From assembly GCF_003289965.1 (NCBI RefSeq), contig NZ_QMBQ01000001.1, positions 744,001 to 808,000 of the forward strand: DNA of 64,000 bases. Direction: 5' to 3'. The notes under the pieces are model-generated. The model was not told the origin of the DNA. It saw only the letters and a list, made by a program, of their open reading frames with translations, and searched no databases. The translations under genes and the position numbers were made by a program. This DNA is from Mesorhizobium atlanticum. GTDB taxonomy: Bacteria; Pseudomonadota; Alphaproteobacteria; Rhizobiales; Rhizobiaceae. Shown in pieces: positions 43,165 through 51,683 of the stretch (positions are counted from its first letter, which is position 1; each line of letters opens with the position of its first letter).

Positions 43165-43440
43165 ATGCGCATAATCTGTCCCTTCTGCGGCGAACGCGAA
43201 CTCGGCGAGTTCACCTATCTCGGCGACGCCAAGCCGCAGCGCCCCGCGGCCGACGCCGGCGAGGACGCCGTCTACGATTACGTCTATCTGCGCGACAACA
43301 TCGCCGGCGTGATCAGCGAGTACTGGTATCACGGCGGCGGCTGCCGGGCCTGGCTGAAGGTCACGCGCAACACGCTGACGCATGAGATTTCGGCCGTCGA
43401 GCCGGCTGCGGGCGCCGGCGCCGCCAAGGTTGGCGCATGA
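43165..43440 (+). CDS. mgdB: N-methylglutamate dehydrogenase subunit B (sarcosine oxidase delta-like)
   Basis: A 91-residue zinc protein. Zinc ligands typical of sarcosine oxidase delta are visible: C5 and C8 in IICPFCGERE, and H56 and C60 in YWYHGGGCRAW. It is a small structural subunit of the heterotetramer. Its stop overlaps the mgdC start by four bases (ATGA), and mgdA ends 10 bases before it. Confidence 0.87.
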   Translation: MRIICPFCGERELGEFTYLGDAKPQRPAADAGEDAVYDYVYLRDNIAGVISEYWYHGGGCRAWLKVTRNTLTHEISAVEPAAGAGAAKVGA

Positions 43441-46421
43441 TGCGCGGCGATCAGGCAAACCGGCTGAACAATGGCGGTCTCATCGACCGTACGGCACCGC
43501 TCAGCTTCCGCTTCGACGGCAAGAATTTTTTGGGCTTCAAGGGAGACACGCTGGCTTCCGCGCTGGTTGCCAACGGCATCAAGCTCGTCGGCCGCTCGTT
43601 CAAATATCATCGCCCGCGCGGCATCCTCACCGCCGGTTCGGAAGAGCCCAACGCGCTGGTCGAATTGCGCAGCGGCGCGCGGCGCGAGCCGAACACCAAG
43701 GCGACCACGGCCGAGCTCTATGAAGGCCTCGAAGCCGCCAGCCAGAACCGCTGGCCGTCGCTCAATTTCGACGTCATGTCGGTCAACCAGTTGTTCGCGC
43801 CGATCTTCGTCGCCGGCTTCTACTACAAGACCTTCATGTGGCCGGCAAAATTCTGGGAAGCGATCTACGAACCGGCGATCCGCCGCGCCGCCGGTCTTGG
43901 CCGCGCGGCGGGCGTTTCCGATCCCGACCACTATGACAAGGCCTGGGCGCATTGCGACGTGGTGATCGCTGGCTCCGGTCCGGCCGGTCTGGCGGCTGCC
44001 CTTGCCGCCGGCCGTAGCGGCGCGCGCGTCATCCTGTGCGAAGAGGATTTTGTCCTCGGCGGGCGGCTGCTCGCCGATGGCGGCACGATCGACGGATTGC
44101 CCGCCGCCGAATGGATCGCGGGCGCGGTTGCCGAACTGACTGCAATGCCGGATGTGCGCATCATGAGGCGCACGACTTTGTTCGGCGTCTATGACGGCGG
44201 CACCTATGGCGCAATCGAGCGCGTCAACGACCATCTGCCGGTGCCGCCGGAACACCAGGTCCGGCAGCGGCTATGGCGGATCGTGGCCAAGCGCTGCGTC
44301 GTCGCCGCCGGCGCGATCGAACGTCCCATCGTCTTTGCCGGCAACGATACGCCGGGCGTGATGATGGCGTCGGCCATGCGCAGCTACATCAACCGCTACG
44401 CCGCCACGCCGGCGAGACGCATCGCGCTCTTTACCAACAACGAGGATGGCTGGCGAACGGCCGAAACGGCGATCGCGGCAGGGCTGCAGGTGGCGGCCGT
44501 GATCGATGCCCGGCCGGACGTTTCGCCGGCGCATCGCTCGCTGGCCAGCAAGGGCGGCTTCCCGGTGCTGCACGGCTCGGTCTCCGCTGTCGATCGCGGC
44601 AAGGCCGGCGTGCGCAAGATTTCCGTCGCGCTGACCGGTGGCGCGCGCGCCGAGGTCGAGGCCGACGGGCTTGCCGTGTCGGGCGGCTGGAACCCGGCGG
44701 TCGGGCTCACCTCCTATCATCGCGGCCGGCCGAAATGGCGCGACGACATCGCCGCCTTCGTGCCGGACGGCGCGCCGCCCGGAATGGTCGCGGCCGGCGC
44801 GGCCAACGGCGCTTTCGGTCTCGGCGCCTGCCTGCGCGAAGGGTTCGAAGCCGGCGCTGCCGCGGCACGCGATGCCGGGCGCGGCGGCAATATCGGCTCC
44901 ATGCCTGTCGCCGACGATGAGGCGTTCTCGCTGACGCCGCTCTGGCATGTCGCCGGCAACGGCAAGGCCTTCGTCGACCAGCAGCATGACGTCACTGCTT
45001 CCGATGTCGAGCTGGCGCAGCGCGAGGGTTTTCAATCGGTCGAGCATCTGAAGCGCTACACCACGCTCGGCATGGCGACCGACCAGGGCAAGACCTCGAA
45101 TGTCGCCGGCCTCGCCATCATGGCGGCGGTCACCGGCAAGTCGATCCCCGAGACAGGCACCACGATCTACCGGCCGCCTTATGTGCCGGTCGCCATCGGC
45201 GCTTTCGCCGGCCACCATCGCGACGAAAATTTCCATGCGACGCGGCTGACGCCGTCGCATCATTGGGCGGCCGAACAGGGTGCCGTCTTCGTCGATACCG
45301 GGCTTTGGAAACGCGCCCAGTGGTATCCCCGCGCGGGCGAGAAGGACTGGCTGGAATCGGTCACCCGCGAGGTCAAGGCGGTGCGCAGCGGCGTCGGCTT
45401 CTGCGATGTCTCGACGCTCGGCAAGATCGACGTGCACGGGCCCGATGCCGGTGCCTTCCTCGACCGCGTCTACATCAACGCCTTCTCCAGCCTCGCCGTC
45501 GGCAAGGCGCGCTACGGCTTGATGCTGCGCGAGGACGGCATCGTCTATGACGACGGCACGACCTCGCGTCTGGCCGAAGACCATTATTTCCTCACCACCA
45601 CCACGGCCAAGGCCGGGCTGGTGATGCAGCATCTGGAGTTCTGCCGGCAGGTGCTGTTCCCCGAGCTCGATGTGCAGCTGACTTCCGTCTCGGACCAGTG
45701 GGCGCAGTTCTCGATCGCCGGGCCGAAGACCCGCGACCTCTTGAAGGAGATCGTCGATCCGGCCGAGGACCTGTCGAACGAAGGTTTCCCGTTCATGGGC
45801 GCGCGCGAGGTCAAGCTGCGCGGCGGCCTGAAGGCGAGGCTGTTTCGCATCTCCTTCTCCGGCGAGATGGCCTTCGAGATTTCGGTGCCGGCGCGTTACG
45901 GCGAGGCGATGGCGCGCAATCTGATGCTCGCCGGCAAACCGTTCGGGGTGACGCCCTACGGCACCGAAGCACTCGGTGTGATGCGCATCGAAAAGGGCCA
46001 TGTCGCCGGACCGGAGCTCAACGGCACCACCACGGCTGGTGATCTCGGCCTCGGCAAGATGATGTCGACCAAGAAGGATTTCATCGGCCGTGTCATGGCC
46101 GGCCGCGAGGCGCTCACCGTGCCGAATCGACAGGTGGTCGTCGGCATCAAGCCGACAGATAAGGCACGGCGCCTGCGTTCCGGCGCGCATATCATTCCGA
46201 AGGGCGAGACGCCCGGGCCTGAGAACGACCAGGGCTATGTCACCTCGGTCTGTTTCTCGCCGGTGCTCGACCAGTGGATCGGCTTGGGTCTTGTCGAGCG
46301 CGGCCGCGAGCGCATCGGCGAGATCGTGCGCGCGCATGACCCGTTGCGCGGCGAGGACTACGATGTCGAGTTCTGCAATTCCGTCTTCTACGATCCGGAT
46401 GGAGGGCGCCAGCGTGGCTGA
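43437..46421 (+). CDS. mgdC: N-methylglutamate dehydrogenase subunit C (sarcosine oxidase alpha-like)
   Basis: A 994-residue multidomain subunit. The N terminus resembles a Fer2_4 domain (FRFDGKNFLGFKGDTLASAL) without an obvious iron-sulfur Cys set. A Rossmann domain with DVVIAGSGPAGLAAALAAGR begins near residue 174 and an amine-oxidase-like linker follows. The C-terminal ~370 residues form a GcvT-like folate-binding domain (VGFCDVSTLGKIDVHGPDAGAF, then TPYGTEALGVMRIEKGHVAG). The last domain takes the methyl carbon to 5,10-methylene-THF. It overlaps mgdD by eight bases. Confidence 0.88.
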   Translation: MMRGDQANRLNNGGLIDRTAPLSFRFDGKNFLGFKGDTLASALVANGIKLVGRSFKYHRPRGILTAGSEEPNALVELRSGARREPNTKATTAELYEGLEAASQNRWPSLNFDVMSVNQLFAPIFVAGFYYKTFMWPAKFWEAIYEPAIRRAAGLGRAAGVSDPDHYDKAWAHCDVVIAGSGPAGLAAALAAGRSGARVILCEEDFVLGGRLLADGGTIDGLPAAEWIAGAVAELTAMPDVRIMRRTTLFGVYDGGTYGAIERVNDHLPVPPEHQVRQRLWRIVAKRCVVAAGAIERPIVFAGNDTPGVMMASAMRSYINRYAATPARRIALFTNNEDGWRTAETAIAAGLQVAAVIDARPDVSPAHRSLASKGGFPVLHGSVSAVDRGKAGVRKISVALTGGARAEVEADGLAVSGGWNPAVGLTSYHRGRPKWRDDIAAFVPDGAPPGMVAAGAANGAFGLGACLREGFEAGAAAARDAGRGGNIGSMPVADDEAFSLTPLWHVAGNGKAFVDQQHDVTASDVELAQREGFQSVEHLKRYTTLGMATDQGKTSNVAGLAIMAAVTGKSIPETGTTIYRPPYVPVAIGAFAGHHRDENFHATRLTPSHHWAAEQGAVFVDTGLWKRAQWYPRAGEKDWLESVTREVKAVRSGVGFCDVSTLGKIDVHGPDAGAFLDRVYINAFSSLAVGKARYGLMLREDGIVYDDGTTSRLAEDHYFLTTTTAKAGLVMQHLEFCRQVLFPELDVQLTSVSDQWAQFSIAGPKTRDLLKEIVDPAEDLSNEGFPFMGAREVKLRGGLKARLFRISFSGEMAFEISVPARYGEAMARNLMLAGKPFGVTPYGTEALGVMRIEKGHVAGPELNGTTTAGDLGLGKMMSTKKDFIGRVMAGREALTVPNRQVVVGIKPTDKARRLRSGAHIIPKGETPGPENDQGYVTSVCFSPVLDQWIGLGLVERGRERIGEIVRAHDPLRGEDYDVEFCNSVFYDPDGGRQRG

Positions 46422-47037
46422 TTTTTCCTGGGACATCCGCAGCCCGCTCGACCGCGCGCTCGTCGCCGGCCCTTATGGCGCGCAAGGCGAAGCCGGCGTG
46501 TCGCTGACCGAGATCCGCAATTTCGACCTTGTCCAGGTGATGGCGCGGCGCGGCAAGGCCGGCGAGACGATCGCGGCTGCGAAGGCGCGCCTCGGTGCTG
46601 CCGCGCCGGAGACGCCCAAGGCTGTCAGCATTGCCGATGCGACGGTGATCTGGTCGGGACCGGACCAGTTCTTCGTGCTGTCCAAGGGTGGCAAGCATTC
46701 GATCGACGCGCTTGCCTCCGTCTTTGCCGGCTCGGCCTCGCTTTCCGACCAATCGCATGCGCGGGCGCTGATCAGCATCTCCGGCGACAAGGCCCGCGCG
46801 ATGCTCGCCAAGCTGTCGTCGATCGATTTGCATCCCGATGTGTTCGGCGTGGGTGCGGCGGCTGCGACCTCGATGGATCACACGAGTGTCACGCTGTGGC
46901 GCGGTGATGATCGCAATGGGCAGGCGGTGTTCAATCTCCTGGTGTTCGCGACTTTCGCCGAGAGCCTCTGGCACACCATCCTCGACTCCGCTGCCGAGCA
47001 CGGCGTGACGATCGGTCATTCGGAAGATTTGGCGTAG
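46414..47037 (+). CDS. mgdD: N-methylglutamate dehydrogenase subunit D (sarcosine oxidase gamma-like)
   Basis: A 207-residue protein similar to sarcosine oxidase gamma (SoxG), a folded scaffold related to GcvT. Features are SLTEIRNFDLVQVMARRG, VIWSGPDQFFVLS and LWHTILDSAAEHG near the C terminus. Start is GTG 46414 with GGAGGG eight bases upstream; it overlaps mgdC by eight bases. A longer in-frame extension inside mgdC to 46090 is rejected. It is the last gene of the operon; a composite palindromic repeat follows. Confidence 0.83.
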   Translation: MADFSWDIRSPLDRALVAGPYGAQGEAGVSLTEIRNFDLVQVMARRGKAGETIAAAKARLGAAAPETPKAVSIADATVIWSGPDQFFVLSKGGKHSIDALASVFAGSASLSDQSHARALISISGDKARAMLAKLSSIDLHPDVFGVGAAAATSMDHTSVTLWRGDDRNGQAVFNLLVFATFAESLWHTILDSAAEHGVTIGHSEDLA

Positions 47038-47043
47038 CGATGC

Positions 47044-47195
47044 GCCCTCTCCTTCTCCCTTGCGGGAGAAGGTGGATCGGCGCGCCAGCGCCGAGACGGA
47101 TGAGGGGTGTTCCAGCGGAGTGAGACGTCGGCTTTCCCTGGAGCACCCCTCATCCGGCCGCTGCGCGGCCACCTTCTCCCCCAAGGGGAAGGGAA
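47044..47195. repeat. Composite rhizobial palindromic repeat between mgdD and tdm
   Basis: A complex element with CCTTCTCCC...GGGAGAAGG at its left edge, GGATGAGGGGTG (47098-47109) complementary to CACCCCTCATCC (47144-47155), GGCCGCTGCGCGGCC near 47156 and a mirrored ACCTTCTCCCCCAAGGGGAAGG at the right edge. Fragments of the same type are the hairpins at 29931 and 49674. It can fold into a long cruciform-like structure, and such elements are common between genes of Mesorhizobium. Confidence 0.75.
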
Positions 47196-47291
47196 GTCCC
47201 GCCTTGCCAAACGCATTCCCCCTGCTATTCTCTCAGCGAAAATAATTTTACACACAGGCAAACTTGTTTCTCGCTCGGAGGAGGGTTTGAG

Positions 47292-49661
47292 ATGAGCCAG
47301 TCGCCCTACCCCGCCGTCCTGTCCAGGCCGCCCAAGCCTAGCCTGATCCTGCGCCCCGGCGAGATCCGGCTGCCGCCGGGCCTGGAGCGCTATACGGTGC
47401 AGGGCAACGGCGCGGTGCTGATCGACGTCGAGGCGGGCGACAGCGTCGGCGTCACCAATGTCGAAGGCGGCCAACCCTGCGAATTGCTGGCCTGGGACAC
47501 ATCCGGCGCGACCGATCCCGGCATTTTCGGCGAACGGTCGAACAGCAACGCCGCCGGCGTCAAGGCGCTGCTCGCCGAGGGCGACGACAGTCTCTCGGCG
47601 CTGCGTCTCAGCCTCGAGCGCCGGAAGGTGCAGCTCGACCAGCCGAAGGCCGTGCGCGTGTTCGGTGGCGCCACACCGGCCGGCGCCGAGCAGAGTTTTT
47701 CCGTGCAGCGCGACGGCGCGCTGCTGATTGCCGCGCCCGGCGGGCCGATGCTGGTCGACGGCCACAACACCGCGACGCCACTGACCGTCCTGGTGCGCCG
47801 CGCCACCATCCGACTGAAGACAAGAGGGCAGCTTGCCGATCCGCTGGCCGATCCTGTGCTCGATCTGCGCGTGAGATCGGCGACCGCCGAATCCTATTTC
47901 GTCAAGGCGGGCGACTATCTGCAGATCATCGATGTCGATGGCCGGCAATGCACCGACTTCCAGTGCTTTTCGGCGCGCAAGCTGGACAAGGGCCGCGACC
48001 TGCCGCTCGACGTGACGACGACCCGCACGCTGATGGGCTCGGCCTATCCGATGCCCGGCCTGCATTCGAAATATTACAACCAGGACATGGAGCCGCTGGT
48101 CGAGGTGGTGCAGGACACATGCGGGCGGCACGACGCCTTCGCGCTCGCCTGCGCCGCCAAATATTACGACGACATCGGCTATCCCGGTCACACCAACTGC
48201 TCGGAGAATTTCAACAAGGCGCTTGCCGACAAGGGCGTGACGCCCCGCGCCGGCTGGATGGCGATCAACTTCTTCTTCAACACGGCGATCGACGCGCATG
48301 GCGTGATGGTGTCGGACGAGCCGTGGTCGCGGCCGGGCGACTATGTGCTGCTCAGGGCGCTGACTGATATCATCTGCGTGTCCTCGGCCTGCCCGGACGA
48401 CACCACGCCCGCCAATGGCTGGGACCTGACCGACATCCATGTGCGAACCTATTCCGGCCAGCACAAATTCTCGCGAGCGATCGCCAGACGCATGAAGCCC
48501 GACTCGGAACCGAAAATGACCCGCGAGACAGCCTTTCATTCGAGCTTTGCCAAGCACACGCGCGATTTCGTCGAATACAGGGGCTATTGGCTCGCTAATT
48601 CCTTCGCCAAGGAAGGGCCGATCGCCGAATACTGGGCCTGCCGGCAGGATGCCGTGATCATGGACCTGTCGCCGCTACGCAAGTTCGAGGTCACTGGACC
48701 CGACGCCGAAGCGCTGCTGCAATACACGCTGACCCGCGACGTCAAGAAGCTCGGCGTCGGCCAGGTCGTCTACACGGCGATGTGCTACGAGCATGGCGGC
48801 ATGATCGACGACGGCACGCTGCTGAGACTCGGCAAGGACAATTTCCGCTGGGTCGGCGGCGACGATTTCTCCGGCGAATGGCTGCGTGAGACGGCCAAGA
48901 AGCTCGGCCTCAACGTGCTGGTGCGCTCCTCCACCGACCAGATGCACAACATCGCAGTGCAGGGGCCGAAGAGCCGCGACATCTTGAAGGAGGTCGTCTG
49001 GACCTCGCCGGTGCAGCCCTCGATCGGCGAGCTCGAATGGTTCCGCTTCGCCGTCGCGCGCATCGGCGGCGGCAACGGCGTGCCTGTCGTGGTCTCGCGC
49101 ACGGGCTATACGGGCGAGCTCGGCTATGAGATCTGGTGCCATCCGCGCGACGCCGAAAAGGTGTTCGACGCCGTCTGGGAAGCCGGCCAGCCGCATGGGC
49201 TGAAGCCGATGGGCCTGCAGGCGCTCGACATGGTGCGCATCGAGGCCGGGCTGATCTTCGCCGGTTACGAATTCTCCGACCAGACCGATCCGTTCGAGGC
49301 CGGCATCGGCTTCACCGTGCCGCTGAAGACCAAGGCCGACGACTTCGTCGGCCGCGACCCGCTGATCCGGCGCAAGGAGCATCCGCAGCACAAGCTCGTC
49401 GGCCTCGACATCGACGCCAATATCCCGGTCGGCCATGGCGACTGCGTCCATGTCGGGCGCGCCCAGATCGGCGTCGTGACCTCCGGCATGCGCTCGCCGG
49501 TGCTGGGCAAAAACATCGCGCTGGCAAGGCTCGACGTCACCCATGCCGAGATCGGCGCGGAGGTCGAGATCGGCAAGCTCGACGGCCACGCCAAGCGGCT
49601 GCCCGCGCGCGTCGTGCCCTTCGCGCACTACGATCCGCAAAAGACCAAGCCTCGTTCCTGA
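47292..49661 (+). CDS. tdm: Trimethylamine N-oxide demethylase
   Basis: A 789-residue two-part enzyme that converts trimethylamine N-oxide to dimethylamine and formaldehyde. An N-terminal region leads into DUF1989 (about residues 190-390), with cysteines that could bind zinc in DTCGRHDA, HTNCSENF and VSSACPDD. The C-terminal half (about 420-785) is a GcvT-like tetrahydrofolate-binding domain with VSRTGYTGELGYEIW and VVTSGMRSPVLGKNIALARL. This DUF1989-GcvT fusion is the known Tdm layout; the folate domain captures the formaldehyde as methylene-THF. The ATG follows GGAGGAGGG. With tmm upstream and dmm genes in the cluster, the assignment is strong. Confidence 0.88.
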   Translation: MSQSPYPAVLSRPPKPSLILRPGEIRLPPGLERYTVQGNGAVLIDVEAGDSVGVTNVEGGQPCELLAWDTSGATDPGIFGERSNSNAAGVKALLAEGDDSLSALRLSLERRKVQLDQPKAVRVFGGATPAGAEQSFSVQRDGALLIAAPGGPMLVDGHNTATPLTVLVRRATIRLKTRGQLADPLADPVLDLRVRSATAESYFVKAGDYLQIIDVDGRQCTDFQCFSARKLDKGRDLPLDVTTTRTLMGSAYPMPGLHSKYYNQDMEPLVEVVQDTCGRHDAFALACAAKYYDDIGYPGHTNCSENFNKALADKGVTPRAGWMAINFFFNTAIDAHGVMVSDEPWSRPGDYVLLRALTDIICVSSACPDDTTPANGWDLTDIHVRTYSGQHKFSRAIARRMKPDSEPKMTRETAFHSSFAKHTRDFVEYRGYWLANSFAKEGPIAEYWACRQDAVIMDLSPLRKFEVTGPDAEALLQYTLTRDVKKLGVGQVVYTAMCYEHGGMIDDGTLLRLGKDNFRWVGGDDFSGEWLRETAKKLGLNVLVRSSTDQMHNIAVQGPKSRDILKEVVWTSPVQPSIGELEWFRFAVARIGGGNGVPVVVSRTGYTGELGYEIWCHPRDAEKVFDAVWEAGQPHGLKPMGLQALDMVRIEAGLIFAGYEFSDQTDPFEAGIGFTVPLKTKADDFVGRDPLIRRKEHPQHKLVGLDIDANIPVGHGDCVHVGRAQIGVVTSGMRSPVLGKNIALARLDVTHAEIGAEVEIGKLDGHAKRLPARVVPFAHYDPQKTKPRS

Positions 49662-49673
49662 TAGCTGCGATCT

Positions 49674-49701
49674 TTCCCTTCTGCCCTTGTGGAGAAGGGA
49701 A
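49674..49701. repeat. Hairpin after tdm, fragment of the composite repeat
   Basis: TTCCCTTCT (49674-49682) and AGAAGGGAA (49693-49701) are perfect 9-bp arms around a 10-nt loop, just after the tdm stop. No T tract follows. The arms match the outer arms of the composite repeat at 47.1 kb. Confidence 0.55.
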
Positions 49702-49746
49702 GAAGGATGTTTCGCAAGCGTGATGTGCATGACATTCACAAAACGC

Positions 49747-49780
49747 TTGACGCGAAAGCGCGTCGGATCAATCTTCACTC
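49747..49780 (+). promoter_or_regulatory. Candidate promoter and octamer-like site before the second APC permease
   Basis: TTGACG at 49747-49752 is a fair -35 element with no clear -10. CTTCACTC at 49773-49780 differs from the TTTCACTC octamer in one base. The site is about 120 bases upstream of the permease start. Confidence 0.4.
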
Positions 49781-49900
49781 TAAAGAAAAAAATACGACTG
49801 AGTGGAAACACGACAGTCGGACCATAGTGGCCGGGGAGCAAGCTTCGCGAGAGCCGAAGCGTCGCCGGCGGGGAACAGAAAAAAGGGGAAGACACAAGAT

Positions 49901-51610
49901 ATGAGCACGATAAGCACGGCCCTGGAGCAGCCTGCCGAAAGCAAGCTGCTCAGGCATATCGACTGGCGTGGCGCCTTCTGGGTGGCAAGCGGTGTTCCGG
50001 CACTGGTCCTGTTCTCGATCGGCGGCATTGCCGGCACGACCGGGACGCTTGCCTTTCTGATCTGGACGGTGTCCATGATCATGGGTTTCCTGCAATCCTT
50101 CACATATGCGGAGATTGCCGGCCTGTTCCCGAACAAGTCGGGCGGCGCCTCGATCTACGGCGCTACCGCCTGGCTGCGTTATTCGAAATTCATCGCGCCG
50201 CTGTCGGTGTGGTGCAACTGGTTTGCCTGGTCGCCGGTGCTGTCGCTCGGCTGCTCGATCGCCGCCGCCTATATCCTCAACGCGCTGGCGCCGATCCCGG
50301 TCTTCTCCGAAACCTCGCCCGAGGTGGTCGCCTATATCGCCGCGCATGCCGGGACGGCTCCCGCCGACGCCATCGCCGCGGTCACGGCCGCCGCGACGCC
50401 GGCGATCCGCAACTGGACGCTGTGGGGCCATACGCTGGGTCCCGTTTCGTTCACGCTCAACGCCACCTTCTTCATCGGCGCGGTGCTGATGCTGGTCATC
50501 TTCGCCATCCAGCATCGCGGCATCCTCGGCACGGCCAATGTGCAGAAATATATCGGCCTGCTGGTCATCATCCCGATGCTGATCGTCGGCGTCGTGCCGA
50601 TCGTCACCGGCCAGATCAACTACGCCAACTTCTCGCCGCTGGTGCCGCTGGCGGCCGCATACGCGCCTGACCCCGGGTCGTGGAACATCGCCGGCTGGAC
50701 CCTGGTGCTGGGCGGCATGTTCATCGCCGCATGGTCGACCTACGGCTTCGAGACCGCGGTCTGCTACACGTCTGAGTTCAAGAACCCCGGCACCGACACG
50801 TTCAAGGCCATCTTCTATTCCGGCCTGCTCTGCATGCTGTTGTTCATCCTGGTGCCCTTCACCTTCCAGGGCGTTCTGGGCCTGAACGGTATGCTGGCGA
50901 CGCCGATTGTCGACGGCTCGGGCGTCGCCGACGCGCTGGCCGGCATGGTCGGCGGCGGCAAGCTGATCCACAGCCTGCTGGTGATGCTGATGATCCTGGC
51001 GCTGGTGCTTTGCATCATGACGGCGATGGCCGGCTCCTCGCGCACGCTCTACCAGGGTTCGGTCGACGGCTGGCTGCCGCGCTATCTCAGCCATGTCAAC
51101 GAGCACGGCGCGCCGACGCGGGCGATGTGGACCGATCTCTGCTTCAACCTGGCCGTTCTGGCGATCGCCTCGGCCGACGCGACGAGCTTCTTCTTCATCC
51201 TCGCCGTGTCGAACTGCGGCTACATCATCTTCAACTTCCTCAACCTCAATGCCGGCTGGATCCACCGCATCGACAACGGCCATATCAACCGGCCGTGGAA
51301 GGCGCCGACCTGGCTGCTCGGCATCGGTGCCATCTTCGCCTATGTCAACGCCATCTTCATGGGTGCGGGCGCCAAGGTGTGGAACCCGATGGCGCTGTGG
51401 GCCGGCCTGATAACGGCTGCCTTGATCATCCCGGTGTTCTGCTTCCGTCACTATATTCAGGATGGCGGCAAGTTCCCCGAGCATATGCTGGCCGATCTCG
51501 GCATGGCGGGGGCGGACCTCTCGGTCAAGAAGGCGGGCGTGCTGCCCTACCTGACGCTCGTGGCCGGCGTGATCGTGATGCTGATCGCCAACTGGGTGTT
51601 CGTTATCTGA
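49901..51610 (+). CDS. APC-superfamily amine/amino-acid permease (copy 2)
   Basis: A 569-residue inner-membrane transporter with about twelve to fourteen predicted spans. Characteristic segments are PALVLFSIGGIAGTTGTLAFLIW, SFTYAEIAGLFPNKSGGASIYG and SRTLYQGSVDGWLPRYLSHVNEHGAPTRAMW. It is longer than copy 1 and differs from it throughout, so the two are not recent duplicates. ATG 49901 follows GGGGAAG; an in-frame extension to 49802 runs into the leader and is rejected. It lies next to tdm, so TMAO, trimethylamine or a related cation is the plausible substrate. A strong terminator follows. Confidence 0.85.
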   Translation: MSTISTALEQPAESKLLRHIDWRGAFWVASGVPALVLFSIGGIAGTTGTLAFLIWTVSMIMGFLQSFTYAEIAGLFPNKSGGASIYGATAWLRYSKFIAPLSVWCNWFAWSPVLSLGCSIAAAYILNALAPIPVFSETSPEVVAYIAAHAGTAPADAIAAVTAAATPAIRNWTLWGHTLGPVSFTLNATFFIGAVLMLVIFAIQHRGILGTANVQKYIGLLVIIPMLIVGVVPIVTGQINYANFSPLVPLAAAYAPDPGSWNIAGWTLVLGGMFIAAWSTYGFETAVCYTSEFKNPGTDTFKAIFYSGLLCMLLFILVPFTFQGVLGLNGMLATPIVDGSGVADALAGMVGGGKLIHSLLVMLMILALVLCIMTAMAGSSRTLYQGSVDGWLPRYLSHVNEHGAPTRAMWTDLCFNLAVLAIASADATSFFFILAVSNCGYIIFNFLNLNAGWIHRIDNGHINRPWKAPTWLLGIGAIFAYVNAIFMGAGAKVWNPMALWAGLITAALIIPVFCFRHYIQDGGKFPEHMLADLGMAGADLSVKKAGVLPYLTLVAGVIVMLIANWVFVI

Positions 51611-51627
51611 CGTGGCAACCTGAAAGG

Positions 51628-51662
51628 AAACGGGCGCGCTTCGGCGCGCCCGTTTGTTTTTT
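51628..51662 (+). terminator. Strong Rho-independent terminator with UUCG tetraloop
   Basis: A perfect 12-bp stem, AAACGGGCGCGC (51628-51639) against GCGCGCCCGTTT (51644-51655), capped by a TTCG tetraloop and followed by GTTTTTT. This closes the methylamine cluster on the plus strand. Confidence 0.9.
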
Positions 51663-51683
51663 GCGATCGCCTCGATCTCGGCG

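Noticed and set aside
44271..46436. 721-residue open frame antisense to mgdC
   Set aside because: No domain, shadow composition, and the plus strand encodes an unmistakable sarcosine-oxidase-alpha-like protein.
41901..47037. Naming these genes as sarcosine oxidase soxBDAG
   Set aside because: The four subunits are homologous, but gmaS and mgsABC directly upstream in the same operon point to N-methylglutamate dehydrogenase.
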